A stretch of 64,000 nt of DNA from Leucosporidium creatinivorum (Eukaryota > Basidiomycota > Microbotryomycetes > Leucosporidiales > Leucosporidiaceae): assembly GCA_001600635.1 (NCBI GenBank), contig BCKL01000021.1, forward strand, positions 248,001 to 312,000, in the 5' to 3' direction. A program made the position numbers and the translations under genes. The notes under the pieces were generated by a model that saw only the letters and a list, made by a program, of their open reading frames with translations, made no database searches and was not told where the DNA came from. Below, piece by piece: positions 24,042 to 34,849 of the stretch (positions are counted from its first letter, which is position 1; the number at the start of each line of letters is the position of its first letter).

Positions 24042-26552
24042 ATGGCGGGTATGCGGTCGTTCGCAGCTCTCAGTCGTCTCAAATCGCCCCTTGCTGGCTC
24101 GCCTCTGCTCGTCGCTTTCGCTCCTCATCTGGCGGCTCGAGGCGTGTCAACATCGACTGAAGGTGAGCTGCAGGCTCGATCGGAGTCCCGTGTACTATAA
24201 CCCACTCGCTGCATATTTACAGCTCCTACTCTTCCTCAACCGCTTCCATTCGAGGCCGCCTTACACCCCGCCGACGCTTTCGAGGCGCTCCTCAGCTCTC
24301 TCCGACCTCTGAGCTCAGCGGGAAGAGCCCCTACACCCCATCCGACTATATCGCACCACGCCTTCTTCGAATCGCAGCGTTCCCCGAAGCTGCAGGTGCA
24401 CGAGAGGACCATCAGCCCGACGGCCGAGACGGCGAACCTCACCCTGACCGACAATCTCGGCTTCACCAACGCTTCGACTCGCTCGCCTACACTGGACCTC
24501 TTCAACGAGCTCGGATCGGTGCAGAAGGACGGAATGTGCGAGCTGCTCGAGGCGGCTTGGAAGGAGGATCCGCTCGCTACACTGAAGGTGAGCTCGGAGC
24601 TAGCCATGTAGCTCGAGAGCAGCTAGCTCACCTTGAACCCCCACTACAGATCATTTGGAGCGCTCGGTCGATCCCTCGCGGCAAGGGAGAGAAGGAAGCG
24701 TGGACCCGAGGCGCGGCCTGGCTCGCCGAGGAGCATCCTCAAACACTCCTTCGCAACCTCGAGAACGTCGTTCTGCCCGTCGACCTCATCCCGAAGAAGC
24801 GGAAAGCTGATGATCAAGAGCAGGAGGTCGAATCCTGCCTGTGTCAGATGGAGGACGCGCCCGCCGAGCTCACGCCAGCTTCGGCGAGGAGTCACGGCTA
24901 CTTCAAGGATCTCCTCAACCTCCTCTACCTCTCCTCGTTACGGTCCTACTCTACTCCTACTAAGTCGGAGCTCGCGCTCACCGGCGACTACTCGCGCGTT
25001 CCAGGCTACACCATCGACTACAAGTCGACTTACGCCGAGGCGCGAAGGAGGATTAAACGCAGCCCTTCGCTGGAGACCAAGCAGCACAGGCTTACTCAGC
25101 TTGAGCAACTACTCGGGGGGCAACCCTTCCACCGCGCCCTTCGCTCCGCGGTGGCTCGCATCTTCGGTCGTCAGCTCCAGCAAGATCTCGACTCGCTCGA
25201 GCAGGCCAAGGCGCTTCGCGAGGTCGGCAAGGACGACGAGGCGTATCAGCTCGGGCGCACCATCTCTTTCGCCGCCAAGTGGGCTCCAACCGAAGGCAAC
25301 TCGCACGACAAGCAGACGCGCATCGCCTCCTCCATCGCCGAGTACCTCACTCCCCTCTCCACCGACCGCTCCTCCGTCTCTCTCGCTCGCTCTTTCATCA
25401 TCTACCGCACCAAGTACCTTGCTCCCCTTCGCGCACACCTCGAGATCGTCGAACGGCACATGGCTGGCGGGACGTGGTCAAGCATCAACTACTCGCGAGT
25501 CCCTTCCCTGGCGATGAACCGCAACAGGCAGCTTTTCCGCGGTCACGACGGCGCCAGGTTCGCCGAGTACCTCCAGGACGTCGCGTTGGGAAAGGCGAGC
25601 ATCTCGGGAGCGGCTCTCACGCCCGCGCATCTAGTGCATCAATTGGGCTACACGCACGACTGGAGCGATCGAGTCCCTGTCGCGGATCCGGTCGTAGAGG
25701 CTCAATGGTGGACCCTCGTGCAGAGTATCAAGGACACCGGCAAGCTCAGCAACTGCATCGGAGTCGCCGACGTCTCGGGCAGCATGCTTCTGCAGACGTT
25801 CGACGACGGCACGATTCCGATGGACTCGTCCCTCGGCCTCGCCATCCTCCTCGCTCAGATCGCCGAACCTCCCTTCAACAACGCCGTTCTCACCTTCTCT
25901 CAGAGTCCGCGATTCCTCGACCTCACTGGCACCACCCTGCGAGACCATATCGACCTCGTCACCAGGGAGGGCATGGGCTACAACACGGATTTCGTCAAGC
26001 TCATGAGGACGGTGCTGAGGAAGGCGGTCAAGGCCAAGCTGAAGCCTGAGCAGATGGTCAAGAAGATCTTTATCTTGTCGGACATGGATTTTGATGTGAG
26101 TCGAGACCACCTGAGCTCTCAACCCGCTGCTCTCGCTGACCTACGCTCGGCGTTCACAGGTGGCTCAAAAAGGCTCTCGCAGCCGCTACCAAACCCACCA
26201 CAAGATCATCGAGGACGAGTACCATCGCAAGGGAGTCGAACTCCCCGGGATGGTCTACTGGGACCTCACCGCCCACGCTGGTTGGCGCAACTCGAAGCCC
26301 GTCACGGCACACACCGAAGGAGCGGCGCTCGTCTCGGGCTACTCAGCTGCCATCCTCAAGGTTTTCTTGGACGGCGCTGACTTTGAGGAGGCTGCCGAGG
26401 AGGAGGAGGAGAGCTGGGAGGAGGTTGTAGGAGACGACGGCGAGACGGTCAAGGTCAAGCAGGCGGGAGGGGCGAAGAAGATGGATCCGACGGCGGTGAT
26501 GAGGAAGGCGATCGGGCATTCGAGCTTTGATGGGTTGAAGGTGTACGATTGA
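24042..26552 (+). CDS. DUF2828 protein with vWA-like MIDAS and likely mitochondrial leader
   Basis: About 760 residues in four exons. The family (DUF2828) is found in fungi, plants and giant viruses; its biochemical role is not established as far as I know. The first 40 residues (MAGMRSFAALSRLKSPL...LAARGVSTSTE) are rich in Arg, Ser and Ala with no acids until the end, like a mitochondrial targeting peptide. The N-terminal half is helical and TROVE-like (FKDLLNLLYLSSLR, MAGGTWSSINYSRVPSLAMNRNR). The C-terminal half is a von Willebrand A-like fold with the metal site DVSGSM (DxSxS), FILSDMDFD and a closing VYWDLTAHAGW. It ends in an acidic segment and SSFDGLKVYD. Confidence 0.88.
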
Positions 26553-27014
26553 TCTTGTCTATTTGCTGTTGCTACTCCCCACTCACTCCTCTGTAGCCTC
26601 TCTGTAGTTGTAAACTCACCGCTCACCGTCGCCGAAATGAAAGCCGATAAGAGGAGCTGCGAGCGAGTTCCGAGATTTAGGCAGGGGTCTAAGAGACTCA
26701 GAGCTGCTGTACCAGAATCTACACCTCGCCAGCTCTCGAACAATTCACCAGCAGACCTCGACTTCTTCCGCAGCCCGCTCAGCTGGCGCCTCTCTTGCTC
26801 CTCCCATTCACTCGTTTCCACTTCCGCCTCGCTTCTCTCGCTTGTAGTGAATCCGGAAGAGCCCGTACTACTCGCTAATAACCCTCAGTATGTCTTCCTC
26901 GCTCCTGACAGCGCCCTGTGCTCGACAACGAGTCGAGAGGGCTCGTTGCTCGCTCCAACGGCTGACTCGCTCGTTCCCGGTTTGGCTCGTCTGAAAGGTC
27001 TCTCTCGCGGCAAC
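26553..27014. other. Intergenic region, 462 bp
   Basis: Between the DUF2828 stop and the DUF6534 start. It holds the 3' end of one gene and the promoter of the next; no coding sequence is seen. Confidence 0.4.
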
Positions 27015-28675
27015 ATGGGAGCGATCGACGAGATCCTCGGTATTTTCGTGAGTCCTGTAGCTCTACTCCAGCGCCGAGCCGCTGGGCAGCGCTTCATGCG
27101 CTGCTCGCGCAGCTCCAGCGCCGAGTGAGCGGACACTCTTACTGGCTCTGCTGCAGCGCCCGGCGAGTCAGTAGGCAACAGAAAGCTAACCTGGCTGGCC
27201 TCCCAGCTCATCGCCACCCTTCTCACCGTCTTCCTCGTAAGTAGCGAGCGTTTCTCGCCGAGCGGACGAGTGAGCTAATCTCAGCAACAGGGAGGAGTCG
27301 TGGCGTGTCAGACGGTCAGCTACAGCCTCTCGGAGCACGGAAGGAACGACAAGCTCGCCTATCGCGTCCTCGTCTACACCCTCTTCTTCATCGACTTGCT
27401 CCACAGCGCCATGTGCTGCCACACTACCTACACCTGGACCGTCAGCTTCTGGGGCAATCCTGCTGGTCTCGTCAAAATGCCTTGGACCTTCTACGTTGAG
27501 CCCTCGGTGGTCGGCATCGTGACGCTCATCTGTCAAGCCTTCTGTACGTTCGCCGAGAGCTCTCGGCTCCAGGCTCGAGCTGACCGGCTACTTTGCGCCC
27601 TACAGACGCCTACCGAGTCTTCATCGTCAGCGGTCGTCGCTTCGTCATCCCCGCCGCCATCCTGCTCCTCAGCTCGCTCTCGATGACTTTTGGCATTGCG
27701 ACGACTGGTCGTTGCCTCGCCATCGCTCGCGAGTTTGCTCGCGCAAAGGAGCTGCTCTGGGCGTGCGTAGCCTTGATCATCGCGTAGAATTTCTCATCTT
27801 GCTGACCCACACTACTCTACTACACAGCGTCACCATCTGGCTCTTGACTTCCGCGTGAGTGCCGTCGCGCTTCCACTAGTAGACGAACGCCGAGCGCCGA
27901 ATCTGCCCAGCTGACCACCGCTACACTCCTACAGCCTCGCCGACATCGCCATCACGTCGTCTCTGATCTACTACTTGCGCAAGGCGACTCGCGGCGACCA
28001 CCAGCGCTCCTCCACCATCGTCGACAAGATCCTCAAAAATACGATTGAGACCAACGGCCTTACCCTGCTCGTCGCGGTCGTCGACTTGCTTCTGTACCTT
28101 ACCATACCGTCAAGGGGCTTCCACCTTGTGCCCAACTTCGCTCTCCCCAAGTTCTTGACGATGGCTGTGCTCGTTTCGCGTGAGTCGGGGCTTGTTCGGC
28201 GCCAAGAAGCGCTCGGAGAGGCTTCAGCTAACCCTTCTGCGCCCCTCTACCACAACAGTCAACTCTCGTGGAGCCCTCGCTGCTGCTAGCACGGCGCACG
28301 GCGTCAGCACCATCGGCACCAGTCCCCTCTCGAGNCCCTNGGCGTTCGCTCGCTCGCAAGGCGACGAGAAGAAGCCCTCCGCTTCCTACATCTCCTTCAC
28401 CAAGCAGTGAGCTAAGAACTGCTAGGGGCTACTTGGGTACAGCTGCTGACCTTCGTCGTCGAGCTACAGGCAAATCGTTCACACGAGCTCGGAGCACGAC
28501 CANTCGGATCACCCCTTTGGCAACGGCCGCTCTGACTCGACCACCACGCTGGCAGCCTCGCTCTCTTCACTCCTCAATCTCGTTACTTCAGAAGCTGACC
28601 TCGGCTCGCTCGCTCCCGCAGTCCAAGGAGGGCATCGAGCTCGAGAACCCTGCCACTCGTCCTCCTCGCGCCTAG
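27015..28675 (+). CDS. DUF6534 multi-pass membrane protein (copy 1)
   Basis: Fungal integral membrane protein of unknown function, with about seven predicted helices and about ten exons. Exons 1 and 2 are very short: MGAIDEILGIF, then LIATLLTVFL. The core has GGVVACQTVSYSL, RVLVYTLFFIDLLHSAMC, WGNPAGLVKMPWTFYVE, GRRFVIPAAILLLSSLSM, VTIWLLTSA (its own exon), LADIAITSSLIYYL and TNGLTLLVAVVDLLLYL, all typical of DUF6534. The C-terminal tail is Ser/Thr-rich and cytoplasmic-like. Three ambiguous bases (28335, 28340, 28503) fall in the tail. A paralogue lies on the minus strand at 56.7-58.7 kb with matching first exons. Confidence 0.85.
28335..28503. other. Ambiguous bases (N) at 28335, 28340 and 28503
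   Basis: The only undetermined bases noticed in the window; they show low local read quality or polymorphism in the tail of the DUF6534 gene. Confidence 0.95.
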
Positions 28676-29292
28676 ATCTAGTCAGTTTTGCTCTCCCATC
28701 TTTGCTCTCATTCCCTCACTCTGTCATTACTCCCATTCCGTACGCGTGTGTGCCCTCTGTTCCCCACCACTAGCTTCTCCGCGCCTTGACGGTCGCCGAA
28801 AGGCTGCGCCGAGTTGGTCTATGTAATTCAGCGAGTCCTTCTTGCGCTCTATCTCGCTGGAGGGGGAGGAGAGTTGGGGGTGAGACAGCTAGTCGAGAGG
28901 TCACCGAAGACTCATGAGCCGAACCGGGACCGGCTCCCTGGTCATTAGAAGGGAGCTCGGAAGCGAGCTATCGCCGAGAAAGGGGCCGAGAAGTGCAGGA
29001 CAGCTCGCCAGAGCAGCGAAGCAACTATGTACTGGGCTGACACTTCTGTGAGCCGCTCTGCACCTCAATGTTGTCCTCTATCCCCCAGGAAATCTCAACT
29101 ACACCCCCTCAGCTCGCGCCGCCTCTCTTTCTCCTTCGCTCTCCTCGCTGCTTGTCTCGTCTTATCTTTCGGCAACAATATCCACCACCTCATACGCGCC
29201 CAAGGGGAGACTGACCGCTACACAAGCTCTCTCGCTCGCTCTTCAAGAGCTCTCATCTCGAACAACAAGCTTTCCACCTTGTCTCTCTCGTT
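28676..29292. other. Intergenic region, 617 bp
   Basis: Between the DUF6534 copy and the MYND gene. It contains short inverted motifs near 28920-28945 (GGGACCGGCTCCC) but no gene that I can support. Confidence 0.4.
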
Positions 29293-30956
29293 ATGGTCGG
29301 CGTACTACCGGACGACAACCCCTTGCATCCGCCGAAGTACTCACGCGATGAGCCCGAGGTTCAAGATGTACGTTCGCATGCATGCTCACCTCTTTAAACC
29401 CGAGCTGACTTCCCTTCCCGTCTCCCAGGCCAACATCCGCTGGCTTCGCTCGTGAGCTCTCATAGCGTTATGTAGCAACGTTCACTTATTGATGCGCGTC
29501 CGATGCCTCCTTAGCTTCATCGCTGCTCTAGAGCGAGATAACCCTAAGGAGCTCTCCGCTATGGGTCTCGACGAGGTGAAGCTCTCCCTGCGCGAGTCCT
29601 GCAATATAGCTGACCCTCTCCCCTCCCCCGTCAATAGGAGACATATCCTCATGGCAGCGTACTTCGCCAGCAAACACTCGTCTACAACTTGGACGTCGCC
29701 CGTAAGATCTCGGACCTCGGTCGCTGACCCAGCCGCCTAGTGATACTGATGCCTGGGTCTGCAGATTAGCAACTCGCTGTACAATGCGCTCGAAGCCCCA
29801 ACCATCGCCTTTGCGACGCCTTGGACTCGCTGGACGAGCTCTACCACCTCCAAGCGACCGCGGCTTCTTACTATCAAGGCAATGACTTGTGAGCTAAAGA
29901 GCTCGGGAGAACGCCGACGAACCTACCCTTACATCACCCCATGCCTGCAGTCTCCGCGACTCGTACAGAGCTGTAGCATGGCATGAATGTGGTGCCGATG
30001 ATGCGGCGTCGGGGTTGGCTCGAGCTTCTGCTCGCTTCGAGGAAGCCGAGCGCCAATTTGACGCCATTGACCGCGGGATCAGTCAGAGTGGTCAAAGCTG
30101 GGGGATGAACCGAGTTGGCACCAGCGGTGAGGTTAGGAATCGAAGCACTCGAGCGGCCAACTTCCGACAGCTGGGCCGAGTCGCTGAAGCTGAGGAGCAG
30201 TGAGTCTCACGTGCTGCGGTTGCAAGCAGGATCTGAGCTGACTGTCTACTCTACTCTACTGCAGGGAAGCCATCGTGCTGAACCTCATCGAAAAGGAATG
30301 GAGGCAACGGAAGCCGGATGAGTTTCGCCGGCTTGTCGCGGTCTCTCCTGAGCTCACTCGTCAAGTGGAGCCCATCCTCGCTCCAATCATCTACCTTCGC
30401 CCTGAAGTAGATGGCAGCGCCTACTTTGGAGGCAACGATGCGTGGCCTTACGTCAAGACCATTCTTCCCGGCACTCTTCAGCCCAATCAGCTTTGTTTGT
30501 GGCATTCCGTCACCAAGCAGCGCGTTGTTCATGTGAGCTTTCTGTAGTGCTTGTTGTGTGAGCCTCTACTTATGCTCTCGCGTTTTGCAGGACCTCCCTG
30601 TTGAGCTCGGCCCTCCGTCGAAGCCGGACTACAAGGAGCTTACCCTCGGCGAGTACGACAAGCGGCCACTTAACGAGTGCTGGCTAGCCTACTGCCTCTG
30701 CGATGATCCCGCCAAGCTCACCACCTGCGTAAGTCTCTCAGCCTGCGACGCTCCGGCGTTCGCTCGGCGCTCATTTCGAGCAGCGCTTGAGTTCGGCTTC
30801 CGTGCTGCTTTTGCTAGCGATCAGCGACATCCAGCTTGCTGACCACTTGCTCCTCCACAGTCTGGCTGTCGGGTCGCTCACTACTGCGGTCGGGAGCATC
30901 AGGCGGCGGCGTGGAAGGCGGGCCACAAGTGGATCTGCAAGACGCTAGTGCGGTAG
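29293..30956 (+). CDS. MYND-type zinc-finger protein (copy 1)
   Basis: Protein of about 375 residues in eight or nine exons, one of only 23 nt (ANIRWLRS). The C-terminus is a MYND finger: CLCDDPAKLTTC, SGCRVAHYCGREHQAAAWKAGHKWICK, giving the expected Cys and His spacing for two zinc ions; MYND fingers usually bind proline-rich partners. The middle is helical and TPR-like (ARFEEAERQFDAIDRG, RQLGRVAEAEEQ). One splice junction near 29695-29775 does not resolve in frame with standard signals, so that exon pair is uncertain. It has no SET domain. A paralogue, also ending CKTLVR, runs off the right edge of the window. Confidence 0.8.
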
Positions 30957-31248
30957 CTGGTGACGAGTCGGAACCGATGTGCTATTCAGTTTCCAGAGCT
31001 CTCGTTCTATTGTCTACGAGCCTTCTCCCTGTCCGAATCGCGAGCCGAGCAAGTTCGTTTCGCCGAGGCTGCTCTCTCCTCCCCAAAACCTGCCGCGACT
31101 CACTCGAGCCGGTCTGGAAGGACACTGCATTCTTATCGTCCCATCTCGCGTATCCAACCCCAGCGCCCGCCGCTCTTTGTGCAGTCGCTACGAGGCTCCG
31201 AATCATCTCCGAGCTAGCTCGCCAATGAAGGCGTCCATCCTCGCGCAC

Positions 31249-31615
31249 TCAGTTGCGTAGGATGACCCACCAGGCGTACAGAACTGTTCAATGGACGGGT
31301 ATGAGCCTCGACCGAGCTGATCTAGACGCAGCGTACCGGCGGGGAGCCAGCCGAGCAGGCAGAGCAGGAAGGTGATGCAGAGCTCGCCTGTATGAGATTC
31401 GGGATTAGCCCTGTACCAGCAGAGTCAAGCCGGAACGCACCCGAGCACCCCGTCTTGATGAAGACAGTGACGAAGGGCAAAAGGATGGCGAGGATGAGGA
31501 GGCAGCAGTCGCCCGAGTGGTCGTCCTTGGGAGGCGCTTGCTGGATGTAGTAGGGCACGGGCTGGCCGGCAGCGTTGTACGGCGGCGCGTAGGTCGGTTG
31601 AGGATGCTTCGCCAT
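31249..31615 (-). CDS. Pmp3/UPF0057 proteolipid (copy 2)
   Basis: About 85 residues, three exons, same family as the 23.2-kb gene but diverged. N-terminus MAKHPQPTYAPPYNAAGQP is Tyr/Pro-rich; core DCCLLILAILLPFVTVFIKTGCSG, then ELCITFLLCLLGWLPA and VLYAWWVILRN. The paired cysteines at the start of helix 1 are candidates for lipid attachment (inference). Both introns sit at the same places as in copy 1 (after GCSG/GCGG and after GWLP/GWIP). Confidence 0.88.
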
Positions 31616-31778
31616 CGTTGAACTGCGAGTCAAGCGAGTAGCAAGAGCGGAAGAGACGCACGCCGAGATCAAAAGTCCCAGTCGGCTTCATCTCGAGGCG
31701 AGCTCGGCTGAGCGAATTGAAGGGATTAGAAAGCGATGGCTTCTTTTCCGAGTGTCTATCAACAAGCAAAGTGTCCAA

Positions 31779-34668
31779 CTACAGCAAAAGAGCGACAGCA
31801 CATCCCATCAACCCCAACACTCCCGCTCCTCGCACCCTCGCCGAGCCCGAGTCGCTCGCGGCGTTCCTACCAGCCGTCCCAGTCGCAGCAGCACCGGTTC
31901 CCGAATTAGCATTGTCGACCGATGGAGGAAGAGCGACGAGCTCGGCGGTGGGTTGAGTGCCGATTTGACCGTTGCCGACCATAACCACGAAGCCGCGCGA
32001 AGGGACGCCCTTGACGACGACAAAGCTGCGAGGGCGGGCGAGGGAAGTCAGCCTTCGATGTGCTGGTAAGGTAGAAGAAAATGGACGCCTACAGGAGAGC
32101 AGGTCCAGGAGGGAAGAGAGCAGGGTTGGCGGGTAGTTGCGAGACGTGAAGGATGACCGAGCCGTCGGCGTTGCGAGTGTAGGCGCAGTCGAGGCGCAGG
32201 TGGCGCATTCCCATCCTGTGTGAATTTGAAAAAGTCAGCGTCTACGAGCGGCTGGGAGCAGGCGTGCGTCGAGGAGACGCTAGGTCAGCGAAGGGAAGAG
32301 AGCCGAGAAACTCACGCCATCGCATGAGTCTGAAAGCCTGTGCGGATGAGGGCGATCTTGATGTCTCCGAGAGCAGCACCGTTGAGGCTCTCAGCAGGGA
32401 GAGTAACGTCGAAGGGAGCGCCTCCGTAGCTGATAGAGGGAGGGATGCCGGTCGGTTGAGGGCGAGGTTCGTCGAAGCTGTGAGGCGCAGAGGGTCAGCT
32501 CGGTCGAGAGAGAAGACAGCGAGAAGGACTCGCTATGAAGGGTAAAAGATCTCGGCTCGATACTCGGTCTTGAAGACGTAGGTAGCGTTGTTCTCCTCGC
32601 TGCGGAAGGGGACGTCAGCGAGAGCAACGCCGAGAGAGACCCCGAGCTCACGTAATCACGTCGACGTTGGGGTTGGATCCAGCGACGAAGACGGAACCAT
32701 CAGCGAGCAGAGTCGCGGTGCTGTGGTACATCCTGGGGATGGTGGAAGCCGAGGCGCTCGTATCGAAGCGAGAGCCGGCGGGAGCGGTGGGGTCGTAGTA
32801 GACGGGACGAAGGGCGGGGTCTTGGGCGTAGGACTGTGCGAGTTGAGGCAGAGCGAGTCAGCTCGAATCGAAGACGTTGCGAAAAGAAGGCGAGCTCGGC
32901 GCACCTGGTTCAAAGCCCACGCATCAAATCCGTAGCCAGCGACTCCCTTCTGCGCGCCGTTGAGAAGCAGCAGACGCTCGTCGGGGAGGTTCAGGAGCGA
33001 CCCCATCGAGCGAGGCTCCGGAAGGTCGTCGTCGTCGATGTAGACGGGGTTGGTGTCCATCGGTTTGATGAAGACGACCGACTTGCTCGCATCCGAGTTG
33101 ACGACCTGCCATTCGTTCTGATTCCAGTCGTCCCGAGCGGGCGTCATTCCTCCAGCGAAGATGATGGTCGGCTCCCAGTTGGCGTCGGAGGTGAGTACGA
33201 ACATGGCGTTGCCTCCCGAGGAAGGGTAGGTGCGTTGAGCGTGGGTGATGTTGGGAAGGCGCGTCTCCTGGTTGGAGGTGTAGTCGAGGAGAGTCGTCTC
33301 CCAGGCGGCTTGCATAAAGAGGCGACCGTCGGGCATGATCCAAGTGAGGGGGTCTGTTGGTCGACGAAAGGGTTAGCGCGACTCTTAGCGCCGAGTCGAG
33401 CGCCGAGTCGAGCTCGGAGGGCGAGACGAGGAGCTTACAGAGGTTGGTGGGGATGGTCTAGTAGCAACAAGAGGTCAGCCGACGAGCAACATGGAAGAGC
33501 GAGAGATGGAGAGCTCGACTCACGCGAACGAGAAAGTCAGTCTCGACGGGGTCGCCTCGAGTCGGCCAAAACTCGTAGGTGGGGACGTTCTGGAGGGCTT
33601 GAGGGGTGTTGACGAAGCTTCCGTAGAGCTGACAAGGGATGAAGGGGTAAGAGATGGGTTAGCATCGCTTCGGAGGAGAAAAAAGCGATCGCCGAGCCCA
33701 CCTCTCCTCCGATGATGATGGCGTCGCCGGTCTCCAGGGTCTCGACGGTAGGGTACCAGCGACTGAGCGGCATCGAGTTGACGTGATCGGTCCAGACGCC
33801 TATGAGCAGCGAGAAGCGGGCGACGAGAAGGTCAGCTTTCGGCGTTCAACGTTGTCCTCGCTACATTCTCCCTCGGCACGCTCCACAGCTCGCAAGCGCT
33901 ACTCACAGGTCTCGTCCTCGCAGGGAGTGAACAGCCTCGCCGCTTTGCCTCCATCGACGTCCTTGAGGGGAGTGTTGCCCGTTTCGCTCGGAGCAACTCC
34001 AACGCCCATCGTCGTAACGGCAAGGTTTCCACCGACTGTGGAGTAAGCAATGTCAGCTCGAGCCTTGCGCCGCGAGCGAAGATGTAGCTCACTGTTGACC
34101 CAAGAGCCGTTGCCGAGTTGAGTGCCGCCAGCTGACGAGGCAAGGCGGAGATGAGCGTGCGACCGAGATGCCGAACGAGCGGGGCGACTCACCGCAGAAG
34201 CTGTTGCTGATGATATCGAGAGCTCGGTAGGTGTTGCTGTCGAGATCGTACTCGGCCGCCCACTGCGAGAGGCCGAAGAAGCGAGAAGCGAATCAGTCAG
34301 CTTTCGAGGAGCGAGCCCGAAATGAGAGAGCTTGACGTACAGCAGGATGTCCATTGACTTGCGCGACGTTGGCTTCGGCCTTGTCGACGATGTACACTGT
34401 GGTGGAGCGAGTGAGCTCGAGCTGCAAGCGCTCCATCACCCCCAAAACTCACCCTTGCCTCCGCCCTGCGATTCGAAGGCGAGCGGGTCAGCTTCTTGTA
34501 CAGCAGCAGGAGCGAGCGAAGACCTACAGGATAGAAGAGCTGTTGAGCCGACACACCAGTCTCGCCGACGATGGCAAAAGTGTTGGCCTTCTGCGCGGAA
34601 ACGAGCGAGGTGGCGATGCCGGACAGGAGAGGAAGAAGGAGGAGAGGGGAGCTAGCGAGGTGCAGCAT
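31779..34668 (-). CDS. Copper radical oxidase (glyoxal oxidase type), GPI-anchored
   Basis: Extracellular oxidase predicted to oxidise aldehydes or alcohols and make hydrogen peroxide. It has a signal peptide (MLHLASSPLLLLPLLSGIATSLVSA) and a C-terminal Ser/Gly/Ala stretch followed by a hydrophobic tail (GVLGLMGCAVALLL), typical of a GPI signal. Copper and radical residues fit glyoxal oxidase: Cys in SNSFCAGGTQLGNGSW, Tyr in SRWYPTVETL, the Tyr-His pair in MYHSTATLLADGSV, and His in THAMMGMRHL. It has about fourteen exons, two tiny: 34453-34465 (13 nt, needed for PGGGKVYIVDK) and 33439-33457 (19 nt, giving TIPTNLY). The exact exon set near 32.2-32.6 kb is less certain. Confidence 0.9.
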
Positions 34669-34849
34669 CCTGTAGTGAGTGCTCGGGGGGAGGGGTGTTA
34701 CTGCTGAGGTACAAAAGGCTGAAGCGAGCGTGAGAAGGAGAGACGAGGCGATGGGAAGAAGGAAACCCTCGCTTTGGACTTCTCGTCGCGGGTCTTCCGC
34801 GCCAAGAAGGCTCGAGCACGACTGCGGGAAGCTGTAGTGCGATACATCT

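Noticed and set aside
28918-28950. Small inverted motif that might be a terminator or tRNA arm
   Set aside because: Too short and without the conserved tRNA A and B boxes or a full cloverleaf.
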